Assembly: GCA_021776315.1 (NCBI GenBank)
Contig: JAJFGD010000036.1
Location: forward strand, 1 to 35,308
Reading direction: 5' to 3'
Length of the DNA: 35,308 bases
DNA from: Hyphococcus sp.
Lineage (GTDB): Bacteria; Pseudomonadota; Alphaproteobacteria; Caulobacterales; Parvularculaceae
Shown piece by piece: positions 14,799 to 23,556 of this stretch. The position numbers and the translations under genes were made by a program. The stretch's first letter is position 1. Each line of letters begins with the position of its first letter. The notes beneath the pieces are model-generated. The model did no database searches and was not told the origin of the DNA. It saw only the letters and a program-made list of their open reading frames with translations.

Positions 14799-16164
14799 TC
14801 AGCCACAAACGCCCGCTGAGCAAAACGGCGGCTGAGAACAAGCTGGCGAGCAATCCATACCAGACACCAACAGCACCAAGCGGTGTGAACAGACCGAGCC
14901 AAGCCGCGACGGGAAATCCGATACCCCAATAGCTGAAGCCCGTAATGATCATTGGGATGCGTACATCTTTTAAGCCGCGCAAAGCTTGTGCAGCAGCAAC
15001 CTGCGTCGCGTCAAACAAAGCGAATGCAGCGGCGATCGGTAAGAACGATGCAACCAACCCAAGAACAGCAGTATTGTCTGGGTCGCTTGCGTCCAAATAT
15101 AATTCCGCAATGGCGCGCGGTGCGATCATGACCGGTATCGCCACGATCATGATGGCACCGATGCATGATACGATCGTCAACAATGAAGCACGGCGTACGC
15201 CCGCATAGTTTTTGGCCCCTTGCATCAGCCCAACACGTACCGCCCCTGCCATGGAAAGGCCAAGGGGTGTCATGAAAGCGACGGCGGCAACATTAAGAGC
15301 AACTTGATAGGCGGCAACTTCGTTGACACCGATGCGCCCCATGAGGAAGACCGCAGCATTGAACAACATGGCCTCGAACAAGATCGTGAGGCCAATCGGC
15401 CAACCGAGTGAAATGACTTCGCGCAGGCGTTCCCAATCTGGCGCCGTGAAGTTTTTAAATAGATCAAACTGCCGTGCGCGTTTTTCAATGACGATATAAA
15501 CGGCCAGTGCGAAAAACCCGACCGCATGGGAAATAGACGATGCGATGCCCGCACCAACTAAGCCGAGTTGTGGAAATCCTAAACTTCCATAAATCAGAAG
15601 ATAATTTAGGAACGCATTGAGCAAGGTCGTTAGAATGATGAAGACCAAAGGCCACCGGGTACGTTCGATTGCAGCAAGAAAATTCCGCAACACAATGACA
15701 CCGAGCGCAAACGGAAGACCCGGCGCTAAAGCTAGCACATAAGGTTCAGCAAGTTTTGCGAGCGATGCTGGTTGACCAAGGGCAAGGGCGATTTCTTCTG
15801 TGAAAAAATACATTAATGAGAGGACGGATGCGCCTATGCCGACGGCCCAAAGCCCCATCCGCACAGATCGTCGTGCATCACGGGTGTCATTGGCATCTGC
15901 ACCAAGCGCTTGGCTGACCATGGGTGAGACAGCCATTGCAGGACCCATACCCGCAACATACAAAACATAGAACATGACGATGCCGAGAGATGCAGCCGCA
16001 AGGGATTCTGAGCCCAAGCGTCCAATCATCAACACATCAATCGTGTTGATAGAAAATTGAATAAGCTGGGTTATGCCCATCGGTAAACCGATAGTCATTA
16101 AAGCGACGAATTCTCGTCGCCAGGGAGCATTCCCTGTTTCCAACTTTGTCTCAGCGGTCGTCAT
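14776..16164 (-). CDS. MATE family efflux transporter
   Basis: The protein has 462 residues and about twelve membrane helices in two homologous halves, as in NorM-type MATE antiporters. These export drugs or metabolites using a Na+ or H+ gradient. Typical motifs include GLPMGITQLIQFSINTIDVLMIGRLG in helix 1 and the following loop, MAVSPMVSQALGA, and the second-half start SLGWPIGLTILFEAMLFN. The substrate cannot be told. The ATG at 16164 fits the family start. The gene ends inside the 3' end of the cupin gene (23-base antisense overlap). It follows the ICL/PEPM gene on the same strand with a 91-base gap. Confidence 0.93.
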   Translation of the reverse strand: MTTAETKLETGNAPWRREFVALMTIGLPMGITQLIQFSINTIDVLMIGRLGSESLAAASLGIVMFYVLYVAGMGPAMAVSPMVSQALGADANDTRDARRSVRMGLWAVGIGASVLSLMYFFTEEIALALGQPASLAKLAEPYVLALAPGLPFALGVIVLRNFLAAIERTRWPLVFIILTTLLNAFLNYLLIYGSLGFPQLGLVGAGIASSISHAVGFFALAVYIVIEKRARQFDLFKNFTAPDWERLREVISLGWPIGLTILFEAMLFNAAVFLMGRIGVNEVAAYQVALNVAAVAFMTPLGLSMAGAVRVGLMQGAKNYAGVRRASLLTIVSCIGAIMIVAIPVMIAPRAIAELYLDASDPDNTAVLGLVASFLPIAAAFALFDATQVAAAQALRGLKDVRIPMIITGFSYWGIGFPVAAWLGLFTPLGAVGVWYGLLASLFSAAVLLSGRLWLITRHPRT

Positions 16165-16255
16165 GTTACCCTCAAATCCGCCCGGGATCGCACGGAGGAT
16201 TGGGTCTATCAGAAAAGCCGCGTGTGGAAACTATCGAATATAAGGTTCTTTGACC

Positions 16256-17071
16256 CTATAGGATTTGTGCAACAGTTTTAGCGCCGTCCTTATTCGCTGA
16301 AAGGCAGCTAAAATTTCCAGTCGCCAACATCTCAGCGGCATTGGCGAGTGTTCCATAGGCTGACCAGGCGAGGCCGCCACCAATGGACAGCCGAGACGCA
16401 CCAGCCGCTGCAAACTCGTCAACGGAATGTTGGGCTAGCTTGCCAATGATCAAAACATTTACTGGCTTAGAGACGGCGTCGCAAACAGCCTTCACTGCGT
16501 CAATGTTAGGCAGGCCTGGGGCATAGACGGCATCCGCGCCCGCATCGGCGAATGCCGTCAAACGGGTGATGACGTCGTCAAGATCACCGCGTCCATGTAA
16601 AAAAGCTTCCGCCCGCGCCGTGAATAGGAAATCACGGTCTGTTGATCTGGCGGCTTCAATGGCGGCGGTCACCCGATCGATGGCATGGGCTTGTTCGTAA
16701 ATGGGATTGTCTTTGTCACCAGTGGAATCTTCGATCGATCCACCGGCGAGGTTTGTTTTTAGAGCATCAAGAATTGTTTGCGCCGCTGCCTCTGGTGCCG
16801 CCCCAAACCCATTTTCCAAATCGGCGATGACGGGAATGTCGACGGCGTCAGCGACAGCGCCCCCATGATTGACGGCCTCTTTTCTGCTGACATCATAATC
16901 CTTGCGCCCAAGCGTCAGTGCAAATCCGGAGCTTGTTGTCGCAAGCGCCTTAAACCCTAACCCTTGTAGCATCCGCGCAGACCCCGCATCCCAAGGGTTT
17001 GGAATAACAAAGGGGTTACCAGGTTGATGCAAGTCTCTCAGCGCGGCGGTTTTTTCAGCGAGCGTTGTCAT
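16256..17071 (-). CDS. Isocitrate lyase/PEP mutase superfamily protein
   Basis: The 271-residue TIM-barrel enzyme belongs to the ICL/PEPM superfamily. It has VIPNPWDAGSARML, the SSGFALTLG segment, the metal-binding ADLENGFG, and GSIEDST. The classic K-K/R-C-G-H loop of isocitrate and 2-methylisocitrate lyases is absent, so the reaction is more likely oxaloacetate decarboxylation, a PEP-mutase-like or a carboxy-phosphonate reaction. This subfamily is generally uncharacterised. The ATG at 17071 has GGAG 8 bases upstream; a start at 17092 would add MTLWRLR without a ribosome site. It lies 78 bases behind the M61 peptidase gene on the same strand. Confidence 0.88.
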   Translation of the reverse strand: MTTLAEKTAALRDLHQPGNPFVIPNPWDAGSARMLQGLGFKALATTSSGFALTLGRKDYDVSRKEAVNHGGAVADAVDIPVIADLENGFGAAPEAAAQTILDALKTNLAGGSIEDSTGDKDNPIYEQAHAIDRVTAAIEAARSTDRDFLFTARAEAFLHGRGDLDDVITRLTAFADAGADAVYAPGLPNIDAVKAVCDAVSKPVNVLIIGKLAQHSVDEFAAAGASRLSIGGGLAWSAYGTLANAAEMLATGNFSCLSANKDGAKTVAQIL

Positions 17072-17149
17072 TCTCAATCTCCATAATGTCACAGAGCAAT
17101 AGCATACTGGCTAAATTTTTGGCTGCCCGGATCTTGCGGTCATTCCCGA

Positions 17150-18976
17150 CTAATCTATACCGAGCCATGCATCCCGAAAATCCTGCTGCGCTTGTGAAAC
17201 AGGAAGGTCAGCATCTTCAAATAGTATGATTTCAAGTTCGGGGTTTTCTTTAAATGTGATTTCTTGGCGAATCTCTTCACCACGCTGCTGATAGACAATA
17301 GTGACACTATCGCCAGGCTTATGACGCCCAATAACGCGATCCCAATCCCGTTTGTCGTCGAGCTTGAACCGCCCAATACGCAAGATTTTATCACCGCGAT
17401 CTAGCCCGGCAGCGTAGAGTGGGGTTCCGACGAGCGTATTTGCTGAGATCACAAGACCATCAGCATTATCATCGAACCGAGCACTGCCAAGATAGGCGCC
17501 ATCAGCCTGCGCGAGCTGTAATTTCAGTCCAGCTTGGGCGAGGAGCGGGGCATAATCTGGTAAATCACTAGCTTCAATAAAGTTTGCAAAAAACTGCTCA
17601 GCGAAATTTGTATCGCCAGTGACGTCTGCCAGCGCTTTGCGTAAATCTTCATGACGATAAGGCTTTTCTCCAACGCCATATTCCTGCCAGAGATGCTGCA
17701 TGAAACTGTCCAGTGACAGCCCGTCGAATTCTTTCCGAATTGAAAGATCCAACGCAACGGCAATCATTGCGCCATAAGAGTAGTATGACAAAAAGACATT
17801 GCGGTCGTTTGTGGGGTCGACGGACGTTGCCGCATCAGTGAAAGGTGCGCGTAAGCTCATTGCAACAGGGGCGCGATAAGTACGCCCCGGTGCATTGATA
17901 ATATAGCTAAGCGTCCCCCCAAGGTTGGACAGATAATCACTCATCGAGCTTTCACCCGCCCGCCGGATGGTGAGTGGTCCGTAATAGGAGGTGAACCCTT
18001 CTGCAAACCATAGATTGGTCGTTGGATTGGTTTTAAAAAAGTCAAAAGGTTCAAGGGCGGCGGGCCTGATGCGTTCAACGTTCCAAGCGTGGATAAATTC
18101 ATGGGAAAGCGTGCCGAGCTGAGCATATTCCGTCTCGTAAAGGCCGCTGCTGCTTGTAAGGATGGTCGAGTTGCGATGTTCCATGCCATCACCATCAGCG
18201 TAGGGTAAATAGTCAGCAATAAATGTATATTCGCCATGATCAAATTTTGGGGCTTCGCCAAAGACTTTGATCTGCTCTGCCACGACTTTCTTGGCTTTCT
18301 CCGTGAAAATATCGACGTCGCTTGCGTCGCCATCATGGTGGACGGCGAGTCGAATGGTTTGACGGTCTCCACCGTCGCCAATCGTCCATTGGCGCATGTC
18401 AAAATTACTCAGCTCTGTCGGGCTATCCAAAAAATACTGTAGGTTTGGCGCGCGAAAAGTCATCGCGCGACGCGTCGGAAGCAGTTGTGTCGCCGCTTTC
18501 CAATTTCGCATGGCGGGTTCAAAAGCGAGTGTTATCGCCGCGCCTTCTAAGCCGCGCGCCCAAACAAAGGTCGCGGGCATGTTGAGATGGGCGTGGGTGC
18601 GGTCAATTTGGCTGTATGTGCCATCGGCATGATCGGCAAACAGCGTATATGTAAAAGCGACGGTGCCATCATGATCGCTAACACGCCATGAATACGGATC
18701 ATCGGCGACGACCATCAATGATTCTCCTGAGCCATCGACTGCCGATACGCTATAAACATTCTTGGCAAACTCATGCAGGGCATAGCGCCCTGGGGACGCG
18801 CGCGACATACGCAATTCTAGTGGTGCATCACCAATATCGCTAAAAGTCGCCGTTATTTGTGCTTCATGGTGCACCGCATTTTCAAATGACACGCGATAGT
18901 CAACGGAGGCATTAGATTGGGCCCAAGCAGGTGTCGTCAAAAAGGCAATGGCGGCGAATGTGGCGCGTATGTTCAC
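17150..18976 (-). CDS. M61 family metallopeptidase with PDZ domain
   Basis: This 608-residue protein has a signal peptide ending TPAWAQS, so it is probably periplasmic. M61 (glycyl aminopeptidase-like) features: an N-terminal beta domain, then HEFIH at 292-296 within SHEFIHAWNVERIRP. The third zinc ligand Glu lies in NLWFAEGFTSYYG. A helical domain follows, then a PDZ domain near the C-terminus (about 480-570; GLVISANTLVGTPLYAAGL, then GDKILRI). Start: the GTG at 18976, preceded by GGGGGA at 8 bases, is better than an in-frame TTG at 18991 that lies inside that ribosome site. The gene is 49 bases downstream of the Tat-signal SDR gene and may be in its operon. Confidence 0.92.
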   Translation of the reverse strand: MNIRATFAAIAFLTTPAWAQSNASVDYRVSFENAVHHEAQITATFSDIGDAPLELRMSRASPGRYALHEFAKNVYSVSAVDGSGESLMVVADDPYSWRVSDHDGTVAFTYTLFADHADGTYSQIDRTHAHLNMPATFVWARGLEGAAITLAFEPAMRNWKAATQLLPTRRAMTFRAPNLQYFLDSPTELSNFDMRQWTIGDGGDRQTIRLAVHHDGDASDVDIFTEKAKKVVAEQIKVFGEAPKFDHGEYTFIADYLPYADGDGMEHRNSTILTSSSGLYETEYAQLGTLSHEFIHAWNVERIRPAALEPFDFFKTNPTTNLWFAEGFTSYYGPLTIRRAGESSMSDYLSNLGGTLSYIINAPGRTYRAPVAMSLRAPFTDAATSVDPTNDRNVFLSYYSYGAMIAVALDLSIRKEFDGLSLDSFMQHLWQEYGVGEKPYRHEDLRKALADVTGDTNFAEQFFANFIEASDLPDYAPLLAQAGLKLQLAQADGAYLGSARFDDNADGLVISANTLVGTPLYAAGLDRGDKILRIGRFKLDDKRDWDRVIGRHKPGDSVTIVYQQRGEEIRQEITFKENPELEIILFEDADLPVSQAQQDFRDAWLGID

Positions 18977-19025
18977 AATAATATCCCCCAAAATCAGTGA
19001 AGAGTCGGTGTTGAATGATCGTTGA

Positions 19026-20039
19026 TTAGTCAGTTACGGCTGCGTGCCAGGCGCTATAGCCGCCTTGCCCCAATATGGCAGCTTGGAGTTGCGTCATTGC
19101 AGCATTGGCATTTGCGGTCGCGGTAGGATTTGGATGAACTGGGCGGCGCAGTGGGCGTTTACCCGCAGGCATGGCGATAATCTCTGAAATTGCCAAAGGC
19201 ACATCCATCGGATCAGTTGAATATTGCCCATTAAGAAGCCCGCGCGACATTTGCAAGTGACCTTCATAGGCAGCGAGACGTTCAGAAGAAGCGCCACCTA
19301 GTAATGTATCCATATAGCGTGACCCATTCTCCCAAATTTTTGTTGGGTAGCCACCTGGTTGTATGATCGTAATTTCAATACCGAATGGGGCAAGTTCATA
19401 TGCCATGGTTTCAAACATCGCTTCCACCCCGAATTTGGTGGCGCAATACATACCTAAATTTGGCAATAGGATGCGACCAAGCTGTGACGAGACGTTAAAA
19501 ATTTGCCCCTGCTGCTGCGCACGCATTTTTGGCAGCACTGCACGCGCCATGCGCAAATAGCCAAACAAGTTTGTCTCAAAAATAAGGCGCGTTGCATCAT
19601 CATCATTGATTTCGACCGGGCCGGCGAGACCAATCCCTGCGTTGTTGATCAATATATCGAGCGCACCGCCGGCGATCTCTTCGGCCTTAGCGACGCCAGT
19701 GGCGATCAGTTCCTCGTCAAGCACATCAATCTCGACGACTGAGAGTTTTAAATTTTCCGCTTCTGCGATCTGCATCAATTCAACCGCTTCGGCACGTTTG
19801 CCATCATCGAGATTTCGCATGGACGCAATGACACTCGCCCCCAAACGCGCAAGATGCAGCGCTGTTAATCGTCCGAATCCGGAGCTCGTCCCTGTGATCA
19901 ATACTGACTTGCCAGAAAAATCAGCAATGGTGGTGTTGTCCTGCGCTAAGCTTGAAGTTGTTGTGGTGGCGATCGCCGCAAGGGCGGAGCCACCGGCGAG
20001 AAGAGCGCGACGGCTAGGGCGGAAAGCGACATCGGACAT
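19026..20039 (-). CDS. Short-chain dehydrogenase with twin-arginine signal peptide
   Basis: This 337-residue SDR begins with a Tat-type signal (residues 9-33: SRRALLAGG, a hydrophobic stretch, ending SLAQD). The classical SDR fold follows with the cofactor motif TGTSSGFG, NNAG, and catalytic Ser with Y-C-A-T-K. The later segment (PGGYPTKIW) and extended C-terminus are typical of classical SDRs of about 280-300 residues. The signal means the folded, cofactor-loaded enzyme may be exported, as glucose-fructose oxidoreductase is. NADP or NAD preference is unclear. The ATG at 20039 has TGGAG 8 bases upstream. A longer reading to 20135 has no ribosome site and would bury the twin arginines. Confidence 0.87.
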   Translation of the reverse strand: MSDVAFRPSRRALLAGGSALAAIATTTTSSLAQDNTTIADFSGKSVLITGTSSGFGRLTALHLARLGASVIASMRNLDDGKRAEAVELMQIAEAENLKLSVVEIDVLDEELIATGVAKAEEIAGGALDILINNAGIGLAGPVEINDDDATRLIFETNLFGYLRMARAVLPKMRAQQQGQIFNVSSQLGRILLPNLGMYCATKFGVEAMFETMAYELAPFGIEITIIQPGGYPTKIWENGSRYMDTLLGGASSERLAAYEGHLQMSRGLLNGQYSTDPMDVPLAISEIIAMPAGKRPLRRPVHPNPTATANANAAMTQLQAAILGQGGYSAWHAAVTD

Positions 20040-20182
20040 TAATGGGCTCCATGTATTTTTATTGATACGATTGAGATCCACTCTACTGGATTGATCGGTG
20101 GGGACCAATGCCCATATCCTTAGCGACTGCAACATTGGGCAGAATTAATGAGCAGATTCTGGTGATGGTCGTCAGAAAAACC

Positions 20183-20644
20183 TTATTCGAGAATTTTGGA
20201 CATATGGATGCGGGATTTGTCGCGCTTTGTCTCTGCCCAACCGAGATGCTTGTAAAAACAGATATTTTCCGTGAGTGCGATATGGGTTGCCAACCGCAAT
20301 TCATCGCGCCCGGTCTGTTTGGATTGGCTTTCAGCAAATTCGAGTAAGGCTTTGCCAATTCCAAGCCCTTGCGCCTTTGGATCAACAGCAATGATGCCGA
20401 TCAGCATGTGATCCGACTTTGGCACCAGCACAAGGCCGCCGATAATGTCGGGGCCGATTTCTGCTACCCAGACCAAATAGTCGCGAATCTCTGTTTCATA
20501 ATCCGCCACCATGGGTGGCAAGGGATCACCCCCAAGTTGAGCGCTTGGACCAGCAAACGCTTGCGCCATGCAACGCCCAAGTGCAGCGGCGTCATCTAAT
20601 TGGGCTTTTCGTATTGTCCACGCGATGTGCGGTTGATCAGCCAT
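20183..20644 (-). CDS. GNAT family N-acetyltransferase
   Basis: This 153-residue protein has the GNAT acetyl-CoA-binding motif A (IIAVDPKAQGLGIGKALLEFAE) and the ENICFYKHLGW motif B region. The substrate is unknown. The ATG at 20644 was chosen because it puts the conserved IRKAQLDDAAALG strand-helix 10 residues from the start; a TTG or other start to 20692 adds an unsupported extension. It follows the LytTR gene on the same strand after 66 bases and could be co-transcribed with it. Confidence 0.88.
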   Translation of the reverse strand: MADQPHIAWTIRKAQLDDAAALGRCMAQAFAGPSAQLGGDPLPPMVADYETEIRDYLVWVAEIGPDIIGGLVLVPKSDHMLIGIIAVDPKAQGLGIGKALLEFAESQSKQTGRDELRLATHIALTENICFYKHLGWAETKRDKSRIHMSKILE

Positions 20645-20710
20645 ATTTAAGTGTGCGTTGTGTTGAGAAAAAGTTAGAACTTCATTGCGCAATACGGCCT
20701 TTGGTTAAAG

Positions 20711-21628
20711 TCAAACCATTGGCTTCGTCCATTTTTCTTTCAACAACTTTCTCCCCTGTCGACTGGTATGAATTTGGATTCCATTGGTGGTTGTCAATGA
20801 TGCACGGCCATCACCAAGAGACGAAACTTGTTCTATGTGGTTGATGTTTACGATGCGAGATCGATGAATTCGAACAAATGCAGTTTGGTCAAGCAATGTT
20901 TCAAATTTTCGAAGCGGAAAACGAACCAGATATTGCCGCTCTTTGGCGTGAATACGCACATAGTCACGTTCGCCCTCCAATAGTGTCAAATCGGCTTGCG
21001 CAATTTTTCGTATCTTGCCCTGATCATTGACCGTGAGATGATTTTCAATCTCGTTGTCCGGTGTTGAAATCTGGGTGTTGAGAAGGAGTTGAACCCGCTT
21101 TTCCAAAGCGTCGACTTTAGTATGCGCAAAATCGGCGCGAACCGCGACAATCGCTGTTACATATACGAAGAGTCCCAGAACCCACCGAAAGGCAAGCCAT
21201 CCTGGATCTGAAGAAAAATATTCCTCAGTATTGTCGAATAAGGATTCGAGCCAATCAAAGAAGGGGATTTGTTCGATTGGTCCCTCTAAAAACCAATCGG
21301 AAAGCGCTGCGCCAGAGGCAAGGCTAAATAGCGCCCAAAATGTTGCGATACCAACGCCGGCTGCTACATGGGCAAAGACCAGGCTTTGTGTGTTTGAGCT
21401 ACCATTGGCAATATGTCCGGCGGCACTTTTCGCAAAAAGCCAAGTGGTCAGGAAAAGTAGGCCATGCCAAAGGGCTGAACGAAATGCCCCCCATGGGCTA
21501 AGTGCCGAATAGATCGAAACCAATCCAAACCAAATAATTGCGGCGCTAGCGGCAATGTAAAGGAATTGTCGGTTCCTGCTCGCAATGGCAACCCACGAAT
21601 GCAAGCTGTTTTTTATCTTCGTCAACAT
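20711..21628 (-). CDS. Membrane-bound LytTR-domain transcriptional regulator
   Basis: This 305-residue protein has four membrane helices in its N-terminal half (about 21-43, 48-68, 80-105, 145-168) and a coiled segment near 170-190. The C-terminal LytTR DNA-binding domain (about 195-300) contains LLEGERDYVRIHA, RFPLRKFETLL and FVRIHRSRIVNINHI, followed by LTTTNGIQIHTSR. This is a one-component architecture with no receiver domain, so the membrane part probably senses the signal. LytTR proteins bind pairs of 9-base direct repeats, and candidate repeats lie in the divergent promoter region. The ATG at 21628 overlaps the first of them. The neighbouring divergent hydrolase gene is the likely target. 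Confidence 0.9.
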   Translation of the reverse strand: MLTKIKNSLHSWVAIASRNRQFLYIAASAAIIWFGLVSIYSALSPWGAFRSALWHGLLFLTTWLFAKSAAGHIANGSSNTQSLVFAHVAAGVGIATFWALFSLASGAALSDWFLEGPIEQIPFFDWLESLFDNTEEYFSSDPGWLAFRWVLGLFVYVTAIVAVRADFAHTKVDALEKRVQLLLNTQISTPDNEIENHLTVNDQGKIRKIAQADLTLLEGERDYVRIHAKERQYLVRFPLRKFETLLDQTAFVRIHRSRIVNINHIEQVSSLGDGRASLTTTNGIQIHTSRQGRKLLKEKWTKPMV

Positions 21629-21713
21629 TCGTCTCTTTCATTTCTACCGTTCGTAGAATGTTAGCGTAATTTGGGCGCGGCGAACTGTTCACTGACAGAG
21701 TATTTCTGTTCGT
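21624..21713. promoter_or_regulatory. Four LytTR-like half-sites in the divergent promoter
   Basis: The LytTR half-site consensus is [TA][AC][CA]GTTN[AG][TG]. ACCGTTCGT at 21646-21654 fits fully. AACATTCGT (21624-21632) and TCTGTTCGT (21705-21713) each miss one base, and ACTGTTCAC (21684-21692) misses two. Spacings of 22 and 21 bases within the two pairs put the half-sites on one face of the helix, as expected for LytTR dimers. Confidence 0.5.
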
Positions 21714-21793
21714 TGGCAGCATATTCACTTGTCTCCTAACGCCCTTATTCTTCACTCTAGGTCGTCGATCATGCGAACAAGGAATTGGATAAA

Positions 21794-23431
21794 ATGATTA
21801 TGCGATTGTTTTGTATTGTTTTTCTGAGCTTACTTGGTGGCATCAGCACCTCTTTTGCCAATGCGTCTAGTCAGACGGCCGTGGGGGCTTGGAGAGGGGC
21901 GCTCGAATATGCGCGTGCAGACGGCGTTGTCCATCAGGTCTATTTTGGCGTCAATATTTCTGAGGATGAAGGGCAGTTCAGTGGCGTCGTCTCAGCCTAT
22001 CAGATAGGTCTTGAAGAGGAATTGAAGACTATCACCATTGCCGATGACGATGTCCTAATAAATTTCCCATTCCTTGACGATGAGGGGCACCTCTCTCTTT
22101 CCGTCATTGATCTAGATACGATGACGGGGACGTTGACCTCGATTCAGGGCCAACGGAAAGTTCGTCTGGAACGGGTATTCACTGATATCGACCATGATTT
22201 TTTAGTGAAACAAGCGGGTCTTTATGAACTTGAGAATGGGGAACAGATCGTTCTTGCCGCGCGGCGGTGGACGTTTGCCGTATACAATTTCCAATCTTGG
22301 GAATTTAGAACATATTTCCCTAGAAACGAAACGACATTCATCGCTGGCCCGGGTGCTCTTTTGCCGGCATCAGCACAATCCCAAATTACATTCCTTGCAG
22401 GAACGGATGAAACGGAAATAATCTACCGCACCAATGCTGGCGTGGAGATAAAGGGAAAAAAATCCGCCCGCATTGTTCAAGAGGAAATTTCCTTTGCAAA
22501 TGGAGACACGAAACTCGCCGGCCTTTTGATACGCCCAAGCAGTATAGAGACGCACGTTCCCGGCGCTGTCATCGCCTGGGGGTCAGGTCGGCAGGATCGT
22601 TATGGGTTTAGCGGACAGCCCTACTACCGAGCCGTGTGGCTTGCGCAAAATGGATTTGCAACAATAGTCTATGACAAGCGTGGCGTTGGTGCCTCAGGAG
22701 GTTCTTATGAAGATCGAACCCACGATGATTTAGCCGGTGATATGGCAGCGGCTGTCGATTTTCTCGCAACGCGCCCTGAAGTTGATAGCAATCGAACCGG
22801 ATTACTGGTGCACAGCCAATCGGGTATCTATGCACCCAAAACAATTTCTATGACTGATAATGTAAACTTTACGGCAGTCATTGCAGCGTCGGTTGTGCGA
22901 GGTGACATTCAAGAAATTATGCGTACAGAGCAACAACTCAGAGCGGATGGATGGCCCGATAATGATATAAATGACGCAGTTGCGACTCAGATTTTGAAAT
23001 TCTTTTATGCAAATGAACGCATCGGGTGGGAAGCATACCTACAATCATTTCAGCGGGTCGTTGATAAACCGTGGTTTGAAACAATCATTGGCTCCACAGT
23101 GGACATAGAGCGTCACTCTTGGGACTTTTGGAAACAAGGGAACAGTTTCGACCCTGCAGAGCCCTGGAATGATGTCGAGGTACCGGTTTTGTATATGATC
23201 GGTGATTTAGACCCCATCAATGACATTGATGGCAGTATAAGGGCGATTGAGAGTGCATTCTCGGGTGATAGAAGTAACCTACTCAAAATAACACGATACC
23301 CGGAAGCTGAGCACGGCCTTTTTGAAGCCAAATATGGTGGCATTTTGGAAGAGGCAGAGATTTCTCAGTTAAATCCATATCTACCAGATGTTTTGCAATG
23401 GTTGGCAGACATCGAAATTGTGCAGAAATAG
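21794..23431 (+). CDS. Secreted alpha/beta hydrolase
   Basis: The 545-residue protein has a signal peptide (1-24, ending SFANA). An N-terminal beta-rich domain (about 25-240) precedes an alpha/beta-hydrolase domain (about 255-545). The oxyanion region is AWGSGRQDRYG, and the YDKRGVGASGGSY loop is typical. The nucleophile elbow reads VHSQSG with Ser341, so the usual GxSxG is degenerate on both glycine positions. The acid is probably in GDLDPIND and the histidine in EAEHGLFEAKYGG. Family members are esterases or peptidases; the substrate is unknown. The ATG at 21794 has AAGGA about 10 bases upstream; a TTG at 21785 is too close to that site. It is divergent from the LytTR gene. Confidence 0.88.
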   Translation: MIMRLFCIVFLSLLGGISTSFANASSQTAVGAWRGALEYARADGVVHQVYFGVNISEDEGQFSGVVSAYQIGLEEELKTITIADDDVLINFPFLDDEGHLSLSVIDLDTMTGTLTSIQGQRKVRLERVFTDIDHDFLVKQAGLYELENGEQIVLAARRWTFAVYNFQSWEFRTYFPRNETTFIAGPGALLPASAQSQITFLAGTDETEIIYRTNAGVEIKGKKSARIVQEEISFANGDTKLAGLLIRPSSIETHVPGAVIAWGSGRQDRYGFSGQPYYRAVWLAQNGFATIVYDKRGVGASGGSYEDRTHDDLAGDMAAAVDFLATRPEVDSNRTGLLVHSQSGIYAPKTISMTDNVNFTAVIAASVVRGDIQEIMRTEQQLRADGWPDNDINDAVATQILKFFYANERIGWEAYLQSFQRVVDKPWFETIIGSTVDIERHSWDFWKQGNSFDPAEPWNDVEVPVLYMIGDLDPINDIDGSIRAIESAFSGDRSNLLKITRYPEAEHGLFEAKYGGILEEAEISQLNPYLPDVLQWLADIEIVQK

Positions 23432-23556
23432 TAGGCGACACGATTTAATATTGCGGGTTAAAGCGTAACAAAATTGACCTATGGCAGATTGTCACAAGAG
23501 GATGAAATCGGGAAGGGTGTACTTATCTTATCTCTACGCATCCTGGGATGAAACTG

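Noticed and set aside
16256-17071. Calling the lyase-family gene isocitrate or 2-methylisocitrate lyase
   Set aside because: The K-K/R-C-G-H active-site loop of those enzymes is missing, so only the superfamily was assigned.
23443-23462. TTAA pair upstream of aox as a CtrA box
   Set aside because: The spacer is 9 bases rather than 7.
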